64,000 nt of DNA from an uncultured bacterium (GTDB lineage Bacteria > Bacteroidota > Bacteroidia > Bacteroidales > Muribaculaceae): NCBI GenBank assembly GCA_905214715.1, contig CAJMMT010000005.1:1-64000 (forward strand), given 5' to 3'. A model generated the notes under the pieces. That model was not told the DNA's origin. It was given only the letters and a program-made list of their open reading frames with translations, and did no database searches. A program made the position numbers and the translations under genes. The first letter of the stretch is position 1; every line of letters begins with the position of its first letter. This document shows, one piece after another, positions 32,720 to 41,550 of the stretch.

Positions 32720-35700
32720 TCACAATACAACTTTCTGACCGCGGATTATATAAACACCCGAAACAAGATCATCAATTACATTGCGTCCTTTTACTACCCG
32801 TAAGGTAGCCACATGCTGTCCATTTATGCTGAATACATCAACCGAGGCTTCGCGGTCTGAGTAAATTACGAGCACACCGTTCTCTGAAACGATCTTGAAC
32901 GACGGAGTCTCATCCTCAGCGGAAACGCCTGTTGAAATATCGGCGATATCCACATTGATGGGGAACTCGGAAACATTCGCATTGGATACAGCATAAACAG
33001 TGAAGGGACTTATCACCACACCTGAGAGAGTATTGTCAGCGGATGCATTCTCCTCATCAGTTTCCGATACCGGAAGAACAGCGTCGAATGCGCTTCCGTC
33101 TTCACGAAGCAGGTAGATACCGGCAGATGAAGGATTCTGTTCGGAGAATGTAGCCATCAGAGAGTAATCCTGCCCATCGACGCGAATTTCAGCAGGAGTC
33201 TGCGGAATCTCACACCCTTCGGCTGCGAAACGTATGGACGATATTCCCTCCTCCTTATGCAAGGCGGCAAGATAGGGAGTGTTTTCCTGTATTTCTTCTG
33301 TCAGGTTCAAAGAACCCTCGCCATCGAATGAGACTGTCATATAGCGGCCATACTGATTGCCATAAGCACCATCAACATACTGCGCTATCTCGTTTCCGTC
33401 CATGTCTGTAACCTTCGACGGAGAGAATGGAAGAATAAGACCTCTCCATCCCTTGTCGCCGGTATTCGATGCGCCAAGCTCCACCTCCATCGAAATCGAG
33501 TTTCCTTCTTTGATTCTGAAAGCATTCATCGCATTGAAGCCATACTCGGGATTTATGGCGATATCAGCCAACGCTTCATATACACGTCCTGACTCGGAAC
33601 CGGCATCCTGACGTACCTGCACGTAGTTAACACCGGCATTGTCGGGGATGGCGACACCTTCATCGAGATATACGATACAGTTGGGATTTAGTCCTTCGAA
33701 TGCATTCGCATCATATCCTTCGGCCTCGGTAGCGCGGGCGACGCGACGGACACGAGCCTGCGCGGCATCGGGACGGCTGGAAGTAAAGAGAATGCTCGTC
33801 ATCCGGTCGCAATCCTTGAATGCATTCGCGCCGACACTTTTTATTCCGGAGAAGCTCAAGCTCTTAAGCGATGAACATCCATTGAAAGCGTTAGCACCGA
33901 TAATATCGACACACTCGGGCACAACAACATTTGTAAGATTGCTGCATCCGCTGAAGGTATTGGCCTCGATTGCCGAGGCTTCGGGAAGGATTACGGTTAC
34001 CAAAGTTTCATTACCGGCCATAGATCCTTCCGGAAGAGCTGCCGACAGAGCTGACAGATCAAGCTCTTCAAGAGCCGGTAGCTTGTCGATAAGATCTTTC
34101 ACAACATCTGCGGCGATTTCGCCTGACAAGGTGATACTGGTGACATCAACCGCCTCTTCCGGATTGATGACCTTCACCTCAGCCGAGGTCAGTATGGCAC
34201 CGTTTACCGGAACGGTGTAAATATTTACATTCACATCTCCGTCGGTAACTTCCACCGTATAATAACCCTCGTCGTCCGTAGGGAGAACGTTTTCGCCCAC
34301 CTTCACAACAGGTCTTACCTGAGTGGCATCCAAACCGGTGATCTCAACTTTGAAGCGTACACGGGAATCTTCCCTTACACTCTGAAGCACCGGTGCGGCG
34401 GCATCATAATAATTAAGGTATTCAAATTCCGTAGCATCCTCTCCAAGCGATTCATTGTTATGTATCTCCGGATTGATCTTAAGATTTCCCGAAGCGCAGT
34501 TGAATTTCACGTCATAGAGATATACCACATCGATATTATGATCTCCTACAAGTTCCTTATGGTTAAGATTATTCGGATTATAATAAGTCAATGATACGGA
34601 ACCATCTTCCGATATCTTATCATCAGGCAACAATTTGCCGTTATCATACACCTTCACCTGCATCCCGGGGTCGTATGCATCCACACCCTCGGGACGAGTC
34701 GCGTTGCTCTTCACCGCTATATACAGTTGATCGCTGAAATCAAGCGTACTCTTTGAAGTATTGTCTCCGAGGAAAGAAACGGCTCTGGATACATCGAGTT
34801 GAGAGTCTTTCGTAAAGCAACGGGTTACGTCGAAGTTGACTCCATATACAGGATAATCATAGACGATATTGAAGCCGTTTAGTTCCCAGCCATTAAACCA
34901 GCCATTATAGAATAGATCGGTTGTATCTCCATGAGGGGTTGTATAAACCGAGTAATATTCAGGTTTCACAACGACAGAAATTTTCGATGGATCTTTAAGG
35001 CCAAGTTTGTCGTTATTTTTACTCGGTAAATTACCCAATCCTGAGGGATAATTAAAATCAAGATGATGGACCTTTCCATTTACTGGGGCGGCATAACAGA
35101 ATAACGTGGTAAGATTGTCGCAGCCTGTGAAACACCCAGGTTTCAGACCTCCCTGATGGGCCTTGTCCTTACCCGAAATATTAACAGTCTCGTCATTGTA
35201 AAGATTCAGAGGCAACTCCAGTTCGGTGATGTTCGAACATCCTTTCAAGGCGCTCGCACCGATACGTCTTACAGTTGTGGGGAACTTCAGGTCTTTCAAT
35301 TTTATGGTAGGTGTACCTGTGACGGTGGAGGGGCAGAACGAGTTCGCCGGCATTTCATTTGCCGGATAATCCGTCGGATTCGATCTGTCGGCCACGATGG
35401 TTGCACCGGAAAGGTCGAGAGAAAGAACCGTATTCCATGCCTTGGAGTCCCTGAACAGACCGAGGTCGGTATAGTCGATGTTTCCCTTTACCACTACTTT
35501 CTGACGCAATGCTTCGCGACGCTGTTCTTGCAATTCGGTATTGTTGAGCTCCCACAGATGTTCTCCGGGTTGGAGGTCGAATACGGCCGCTTCCATCTCA
35601 TCAAGAGAGATGACCCGTACATCGAAATTCAGATCTTCCTTAGCTATGAAGGGATAGTTGATGGATTTTACCTCCTTTACAAATGGCACGCCGTTTACAA

Positions 35701-38700
35701 GCATGGTCAGAACATTGCCGGCGGATTTCGGTGTGATCTTGAATGTCAGATCACGTCCGCGTACGGCACTGGCCACTATTCCTGAAAGATTGGCTTGTTC
35801 TTCAAGTCCCTCGGGGAAGGTGAAATTGTAAACCGGAGTGGTATTGTTCAGAGCCGGAAGTGCGGCGATAACATTATCATTTGCGCCATTTACCAGTTTC
35901 CAATTTTTCTTGTCGATTGAAGTTACAAGACGTATCAGGTTGCCTTCACGCACTGTGGCTTCTTTCACGCAACATGGAACCGTCATCTTGAAATTGGTCC
36001 CCGGCTCGGCCGACCAGTTGCTGATTTCCGATATGAATTCTTTTATGCGGCCGTCAGCTGTTGTCAGTGCGACTGCCCAGAAAGCTTTGGATGGAGCATC
36101 GAAAGCATTCACACGGATAGTGAAAGGAACACCGGGCATCACATTTACCATATCGGTCAGCAGACCCACGCTGCCTGTGGCATCTGTAAGTACCCACGGA
36201 GATGCCAGAGGGCTGACTGCGGTAGGCTCCACGAGGTCAAAATGGATTATAGTGCCTGAAGTCAATGTCGCGGTATAATTCCCTTCCGCATCCGGCTTGA
36301 GCAACGTGGAATTGGCATATACATCCATACGGTTGTCATCGTCCGCTATATGTTCGGCCTTGAAGGTAACTTTGGTGCCGCTGGCATAGCGTCCGGGATC
36401 GGTGTCGCAGGTGAACTTGACATCTTTATCTTCCATCACCGCGAAAGCGCAGTCTGTCGCCACGGGGAAATCATTCTTATCCAGATACGGGCAAGTGAAA
36501 GTAACGTTATCGTCCACTCCGGGCTGATTCCAGTATTTGTTCTGCTTGTAGCTGCCGGCGGCTCCCATATTTACGCAGTGTACCGTTCTGTCAGAGGGAG
36601 TGCCAATGAATACGCACCAGTTCACGAAAGCCGGGTTAGGATTCTGCACCCATATATCCCTGAGTGCCGAAGAACCGTTGAACACGTTATATTCATAAGT
36701 ATTGACAGCAGCCGGAATTACGATACTTGTAATGCCGCATGAGCGGAAACAGCCATTGTTGAGTCGATTCACGTTTGAAGGAAGAATCACTTCCTTCAGA
36801 CTCCATAGATTGCGGAACGCCTCACGGGGTATGGCATTGGCCTGATTGGTGCCGTTGGCCGCGATTCTCACTCCCGACAGGTCGAGGCGTGTAAGTTTCA
36901 TGCTTCCTTTCATGAAAGCGAAATCGCGGGCATCTATAGTTCCGAAAAGAGTAAGGTCTTTGATGGTACCCGCCTCCGCACCTTGGATAAGTGTCTCAAG
37001 AGTGCCGGGCGTGTTTACCCACAGGCTGCGTTTCTCCCTGACCTCGGAAGCAGGTTGGATATATACGGCTATCTCCGTGTCTTGGAGCACATTGTTGATG
37101 GTGTAAGTATAGTCGGCACCTGCCGTCAGAAGATATCCGTTTCCTTTTACGGTTACAACGTCTCTTTCCGGATTTTCAGGAACAACGCGGAAACTGTAGT
37201 TCCACCCTTTGATCACCTTCTCCTCACCGGTGAATACCGCACCTGAAAGCCCTGATGGAGTCTTTATGCTGAAATACTGAGGCTCGGCTCCTTTGGCCGG
37301 TATCTCATTAACGGTGGTAAGTTCTCCGGCCATAGGCTGCCATGTAACGCCATTATCGGTGCTTGTGGCCATTCGTATCATATCACCGTCGTTTACCTCC
37401 GTTCCCTCGGGAAGGGTACAGGCATACGATACGGTGGCGGCCGGATACAGCGCCATTCCGCTGAGCGTCATGCCGTCGATTTTGCTAAGCGTGCATTTGA
37501 AAACACCCGAAGCATCGAAGAGCGCCACTGCGAATTTGCCTGAGAATTTATCGTAACTGAGATTCTTGACATTTCCCACACGCACAGTGAAACGCTTACC
37601 GGGGGTAAGTTCTCCGGCAAGATCCGAACTCATGCCCGGCTGATGCCCGTCCGCAGTAATATGAAGCGGAGACCACATGGAGTTTGAACCAACACCGGGT
37701 TTGATGTTATAAATGATAGTAGTGAGATTGTTGAAGCTGTGAGATTGGCTTACCGTAGGGTTGAGAGCGGTACTTACATACCAGCCACCGTTGTTATTGC
37801 CGTCAGCTCCTCCCCAGCCCCAGTTCACGTGGATCATTCCGGAAAGAGGATCGTATCCATCCACAACGAAAGCGTGTCCGGCGGTAACATCCTGACCGCA
37901 GTACAGCACCGGACGGTGCGCACGTATTTCGTTCTCCACAAGATGGTCGAATTCCGCCTGTGTCGGAGTTTCAGAACGCTTCCTGTATGAAACGCCGGGA
38001 TCATAACCGAAATAATTTATAAGGGCTGCGGGCACTTTAACCTCATACGCGCTCGAACCGGAATAACCGAACTGGGTTCCGATACTTGCCGCCGCATGAT
38101 AGATAAGAGTGGATACAGCTTCGGCCTCCGCATCGGAATATCCGGAACGATAACTGTCCATCCTCATGTTAGGCCAGTCGTACGCTACATCGAAGTTGAC
38201 TCCATTGTAGCTTCCCGTACCATGCTCAGGATACTGATGGTATTTCATGATCATAGCCATCGCGGTTCCGACACATCCTGTAAGTGCATTCCCGGGGATA
38301 TGCCTGTTGAACGGAGCTTCCTGACGCCACTGTGGTGTCTCAAGGAGAATTCTCTCATTGCCTTGTGCCGCACGACGGAGCATCTTGCGCCGATCTGCAA
38401 ACGACAGGGGTTTCTGAAGAGAGGGAGCCGCCTTGATCTCATTCTCAAGCCCGCGCATCATCCAATTCATGGCAGGAGGCATCGAGGAGGCTTGGTAATT
38501 TCCATCCGGCGAATAACCTAATACCGGTGTGGTACTGTCATCCGCAGAAATGATAACGTAGCCTCGCCCATCACGTGCGTTAAACACATAATAACAAGGT
38601 TTGGATACCGGTCCGCATGTATATGCGAGATCCAGAGCATCTGTCGAAGACAATCTGTCGATGCGACTTGCACTGAAAAAATCAGCAGCCATCTGCTTGG

Positions 38701-38791
38701 CGTTGTCTACCGACACTACTTCGGCATGTACCGCAGTCGCGCCACATAAAAGTAGAGAGAAAATCAGCTTTTTTGTGTAATGAATTAACAT
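32720..38791 (-). CDS. giant secreted C10-family cysteine protease fused to BspA-like leucine-rich repeats
   Basis: A 2023-residue exported protein. The signal peptide (KKLIFSLLLCGATAVHA) is followed by a Spi-like propeptide (about 25-150) and a streptopain (C10) domain: nucleophile C173 in ALTGCVGTAMA, catalytic H306 in AGHAFVVDGYD and HVNWGWGG (321-328). Later there are at least three LRR_5/BspA-like blocks, for example FRNLWSLKEVILPSNVNRL, ALKGCSNITELELP and TFSGCSNLTNVVVPECVDIIG, separated by beta-rich linkers. The C-terminus (VDVFSINGQHVA, then LVSGVYIIRGQKVVL) looks like a type IX sorting tail. Known C10 enzymes are usually 350-850 residues, so this is a very large fusion. Predicted role: surface or secreted protease with an adhesive repeat region. 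Confidence 0.85.
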   Translation of the reverse strand: MLIHYTKKLIFSLLLCGATAVHAEVVSVDNAKQMAADFFSASRIDRLSSTDALDLAYTCGPVSKPCYYVFNARDGRGYVIISADDSTTPVLGYSPDGNYQASSMPPAMNWMMRGLENEIKAAPSLQKPLSFADRRKMLRRAAQGNERILLETPQWRQEAPFNRHIPGNALTGCVGTAMAMIMKYHQYPEHGTGSYNGVNFDVAYDWPNMRMDSYRSGYSDAEAEAVSTLIYHAAASIGTQFGYSGSSAYEVKVPAALINYFGYDPGVSYRKRSETPTQAEFDHLVENEIRAHRPVLYCGQDVTAGHAFVVDGYDPLSGMIHVNWGWGGADGNNNGGWYVSTALNPTVSQSHSFNNLTTIIYNIKPGVGSNSMWSPLHITADGHQPGMSSDLAGELTPGKRFTVRVGNVKNLSYDKFSGKFAVALFDASGVFKCTLSKIDGMTLSGMALYPAATVSYACTLPEGTEVNDGDMIRMATSTDNGVTWQPMAGELTTVNEIPAKGAEPQYFSIKTPSGLSGAVFTGEEKVIKGWNYSFRVVPENPERDVVTVKGNGYLLTAGADYTYTINNVLQDTEIAVYIQPASEVREKRSLWVNTPGTLETLIQGAEAGTIKDLTLFGTIDARDFAFMKGSMKLTRLDLSGVRIAANGTNQANAIPREAFRNLWSLKEVILPSNVNRLNNGCFRSCGITSIVIPAAVNTYEYNVFNGSSALRDIWVQNPNPAFVNWCVFIGTPSDRTVHCVNMGAAGSYKQNKYWNQPGVDDNVTFTCPYLDKNDFPVATDCAFAVMEDKDVKFTCDTDPGRYASGTKVTFKAEHIADDDNRMDVYANSTLLKPDAEGNYTATLTSGTIIHFDLVEPTAVSPLASPWVLTDATGSVGLLTDMVNVMPGVPFTIRVNAFDAPSKAFWAVALTTADGRIKEFISEISNWSAEPGTNFKMTVPCCVKEATVREGNLIRLVTSIDKKNWKLVNGANDNVIAALPALNNTTPVYNFTFPEGLEEQANLSGIVASAVRGRDLTFKITPKSAGNVLTMLVNGVPFVKEVKSINYPFIAKEDLNFDVRVISLDEMEAAVFDLQPGEHLWELNNTELQEQRREALRQKVVVKGNIDYTDLGLFRDSKAWNTVLSLDLSGATIVADRSNPTDYPANEMPANSFCPSTVTGTPTIKLKDLKFPTTVRRIGASALKGCSNITELELPLNLYNDETVNISGKDKAHQGGLKPGCFTGCDNLTTLFCYAAPVNGKVHHLDFNYPSGLGNLPSKNNDKLGLKDPSKISVVVKPEYYSVYTTPHGDTTDLFYNGWFNGWELNGFNIVYDYPVYGVNFDVTRCFTKDSQLDVSRAVSFLGDNTSKSTLDFSDQLYIAVKSNATRPEGVDAYDPGMQVKVYDNGKLLPDDKISEDGSVSLTYYNPNNLNHKELVGDHNIDVVYLYDVKFNCASGNLKINPEIHNNESLGEDATEFEYLNYYDAAAPVLQSVREDSRVRFKVEITGLDATQVRPVVKVGENVLPTDDEGYYTVEVTDGDVNVNIYTVPVNGAILTSAEVKVINPEEAVDVTSITLSGEIAADVVKDLIDKLPALEELDLSALSAALPEGSMAGNETLVTVILPEASAIEANTFSGCSNLTNVVVPECVDIIGANAFNGCSSLKSLSFSGIKSVGANAFKDCDRMTSILFTSSRPDAAQARVRRVARATEAEGYDANAFEGLNPNCIVYLDEGVAIPDNAGVNYVQVRQDAGSESGRVYEALADIAINPEYGFNAMNAFRIKEGNSISMEVELGASNTGDKGWRGLILPFSPSKVTDMDGNEIAQYVDGAYGNQYGRYMTVSFDGEGSLNLTEEIQENTPYLAALHKEEGISSIRFAAEGCEIPQTPAEIRVDGQDYSLMATFSEQNPSSAGIYLLREDGSAFDAVLPVSETDEENASADNTLSGVVISPFTVYAVSNANVSEFPINVDIADISTGVSAEDETPSFKIVSENGVLVIYSDREASVDVFSINGQHVATLRVVKGRNVIDDLVSGVYIIRGQKVVL

Positions 38792-39253
38792 AAACTTTGC
38801 ATTAATTTTCGCTGTTGATTTTTAGTATATATAGTTTAAAACTTGCAAACGAAACATAATGGAAAGTGCTAATGATACATATGCACATTTTTTCAGAGCG
38901 CAAAATTAGACAAAGATTCTGAATTTAAAGTCTGTTTAATAAAAATTTAATAAAAACTGTCTATTCTATTTAATGGTCCGAAAAAATACCTCAAGATTAT
39001 GACAATGATATCTTCTAAAAAAATGAAGTGATTTAAACTTTTTTCGTGCTTAAGGGCCTGGCGAATTAAAACCCACTCCACTCCAAATGTTAAAAATCAA
39101 ACATCAACACACATTTTTTATTCACTTATGGTTGCTTTTCCAAAAAGAAATATATCTTTGCAATATCTTAACAAATATATTCGGTCTTACGATTATCATT
39201 ATCAACAATATTGCATTTATATAATACTTATATAACATTCTAAATATACATAT
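38792..39253. promoter_or_regulatory. divergent intergenic region of the secreted-protein block
   Basis: 462 AT-rich bases without a gene. For the minus-strand protease the best -7 element is TAATTTTG at 38908-38901, with no TTG at the usual distance. For the plus-strand gene at 39254 there is TTG at 39132-39134, an 18-bp spacer and TATCTTTG at 39153-39160, with a leader of about 90 bases. Nothing else is recognisable. Confidence 0.5.
39132..39160 (+). promoter_or_regulatory. promoter of the 736-residue secreted protein
   Basis: TTG at 39132-39134, an 18-bp spacer, then TATCTTTG at 39153-39160. The spacing is slightly short compared with the other promoters in the window. Confidence 0.55.
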
Positions 39254-41464
39254 ATGAAACGTTTCTTACTACTCCCTGCAATGGTGCTGACCGCCTCCGG
39301 ACTGGCCTCATCTTACGCGGCCCCGGCTAAGCAACCCGACCTTGCAAACCGTATATATAAGAACGATAAAAGCAATGATGCCTTTTCCGGCCCCCGCTGG
39401 ATAAACCTCGATGCCGCCAACGCGCTCCTTGGCGCAGGGAAATGCGACCGTTTCCACAACTCATCTCATCTCCGGGCGAAACAGGACCCCGACGGCAATT
39501 ACATTCCGTCAACAGTTCAGGAGAAACAGAGCCTGACAGGAGAAATGGAAGGTCCCAAGGGCGAAACCTGGTTCTACAATTCCGTAATAACTTATGAGAG
39601 CGTATATCACAACGAATACTATACCGAGTATCTTCCCAAATCAATAGTCATAGACTTCTTTGATTCCAAGATGAATCTCGTGCATACTCTCAAAGACAAC
39701 CTGAGACTTATGCCCGATGAAGTTCGCGTCCGCATGGTCGATGTGCTTCCGATGGTCACTCAGCACTATTTCAACTCCGACGACAACTATGAGATTGCCC
39801 TGACTCTGTTAAACAATCCTATAAACTACGGTATCGTTTCCCATACCTATGTCTACTCTCTCGGAGGGCCTAAGAATGATGAGGGTCTCGATGTTCCCAT
39901 CAAGCATATCAATGGTGTGGTCAACGATATCCTAAATGCCTCCGACGAGAATAGCGAGAACATCCTGATGACTTTCATCAACGAGGGCAATAGCACCGGC
40001 TTTACCGACGAAGACCTGCGCGACGGAGAGAAGTACTGGCAATATCAGCTCGGGAACTGGGTAAAGGTGCAGACCTTCGGCGCCGCCGGTGCAGACGGCA
40101 ACCAGACTCTCCTTTTCGATAAACAAATCGTTTATTATCAATCGCAGGGCAACCAGCAGGACGATCCGACCGCCATGCCAATGGTACTCGACGGGAAACC
40201 TACAATCTGCCTCCCTTACTACGAGAAATTGTTCTATAAGCCTTTCTATTCCGCTATGGACGACATTCAGGCGGAAGAAAACAACAACCTCATTATAGAG
40301 ATATGGCAGCAGCCATCCGAAGGTAAACAGTTTGAACTCGTACAAACCACATCTATTCCTGTGGAAACGGTCGATGAACCCGATGTAATCTGGTCTTACT
40401 ACGGAGTGGGAAGCTTCAATTTCCACAAGGATGTGAGCTGGGACAATGGGCAGGCCTCATTCGTGATAACACGACGCGACTACATTGCCAGCTCCGACTC
40501 GGAACGCAAGACTTATCTCGTGTACAATGCCGACGGCTCTCTGCGCAAACTCCTCTTTGAGAATGCCGAGAGCATCGCATTCCTCGCAGACCTCCCCGGA
40601 TTCGACCCACAGACTCTGTTCATTTCTCACGATGGACTCGACTACATATTCAATTTCATGAATATGCGCACTTTCGAGATGGATCTCGTTATGAATTACG
40701 GACTGCAGGCCGACCCCAATGACGACCCCGACTACATGATGGCCAACATAGAGCGCACACTCACCAAAGACGGAAAGGATTTCTATTATGTGGCCGAGAT
40801 GCGTATGCCTGAATACGATGATGTCAACGACTGCACATACATGCGTATAGTATGGCTTACCAGCGACGGCAAGATAGACCACTTCGATCGGGTGAACATG
40901 GGCAACAATATAAACTACGCCAAGCTCTATCTCAGCTCTACGGCCCTGAAGCCAGACTTCTTCCATTCAGATGCAACTCACGAATACATGCTCCTTATCA
41001 AGAGGGCTACCGATGATTCCAGAACGTCTGAACAGCTGCTCGTAGCCCAGGCCTGCAGCGACGAGAATCCCGAAGGCAAAGACCTGCTATTGCTTAAGGA
41101 ATGTGAATATGGCGCCTTGAATACCATCACCCCCTACTCTTCGCCCGAAGGTAACACCTTGCAAGTCATATACTCAAATCAGGAAGGCTACAATACTCCT
41201 ACGACATTCACCATCTGCTATTACGACCTTCCTCTCGACATTGATCGTTCCGGAAGCGGAATAGAGAATATAGGGGCCGGAAACGCCGATGGTGCGTTTA
41301 CAATTTCAGAATCCGTTGTATCGGCTCCCGGCACGGAAATAGAAGTGCTTGACCTTCAAGGCGCGACTGTAGCCCGAGGTTTCGACTCGCTTTCCCTCCG
41401 CGCTCTCGACAAGGGTGTGTATATTGTCCGCGCAAACGGGGCATCCGCTAAAATATTCAAATAA
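39254..41464 (+). CDS. large secreted protein of unknown function with sorting-type tail
   Basis: A 736-residue protein with a clear signal peptide (KRFLLLPAMVLTASGLASSYAA). I do not recognise the family. The body is acidic and rich in aromatic and Asp/Asn residues, with repeated short strands such as KTYLVYNADGSLRKLLFENAESIAFL and FYYVAEMRMPEYDDVN. This suggests a beta-propeller or similar all-beta fold, with several calcium-site-like D/N clusters. The C-terminus (TEIEVLDLQGATVARG, then LDKGVYIVRANG) resembles a type IX sorting domain. It is followed by a hairpin and then by another large secreted protein. No catalytic motif is visible. Confidence 0.65.
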   Translation: MKRFLLLPAMVLTASGLASSYAAPAKQPDLANRIYKNDKSNDAFSGPRWINLDAANALLGAGKCDRFHNSSHLRAKQDPDGNYIPSTVQEKQSLTGEMEGPKGETWFYNSVITYESVYHNEYYTEYLPKSIVIDFFDSKMNLVHTLKDNLRLMPDEVRVRMVDVLPMVTQHYFNSDDNYEIALTLLNNPINYGIVSHTYVYSLGGPKNDEGLDVPIKHINGVVNDILNASDENSENILMTFINEGNSTGFTDEDLRDGEKYWQYQLGNWVKVQTFGAAGADGNQTLLFDKQIVYYQSQGNQQDDPTAMPMVLDGKPTICLPYYEKLFYKPFYSAMDDIQAEENNNLIIEIWQQPSEGKQFELVQTTSIPVETVDEPDVIWSYYGVGSFNFHKDVSWDNGQASFVITRRDYIASSDSERKTYLVYNADGSLRKLLFENAESIAFLADLPGFDPQTLFISHDGLDYIFNFMNMRTFEMDLVMNYGLQADPNDDPDYMMANIERTLTKDGKDFYYVAEMRMPEYDDVNDCTYMRIVWLTSDGKIDHFDRVNMGNNINYAKLYLSSTALKPDFFHSDATHEYMLLIKRATDDSRTSEQLLVAQACSDENPEGKDLLLLKECEYGALNTITPYSSPEGNTLQVIYSNQEGYNTPTTFTICYYDLPLDIDRSGSGIENIGAGNADGAFTISESVVSAPGTEIEVLDLQGATVARGFDSLSLRALDKGVYIVRANGASAKIFK

Positions 41465-41480
41465 TTTTTGAGAATGTCAA

Positions 41481-41516
41481 GTATGGCGAATGCCCGTCAT
41501 AAGGCATTTGCCATAC
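41481..41516 (+). terminator. hairpin after the 736-residue protein
   Basis: GTATGGCGAATGCC (41481-41494) pairs with 41503-41516 with one G-T pair around an eight-base loop, 16 bases past the stop. No T run follows directly, so it may be partial or a stability element. Confidence 0.6.
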
Positions 41517-41550
41517 CCGCGCATACTCTTTTAACCCTAATTTTTATTAT

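Noticed and set aside
35156..35785. Plus-strand frame inside the giant C10/LRR gene
   Set aside because: No recognisable protein features. The minus-strand frame is continuous over 6 kb with coherent domains.
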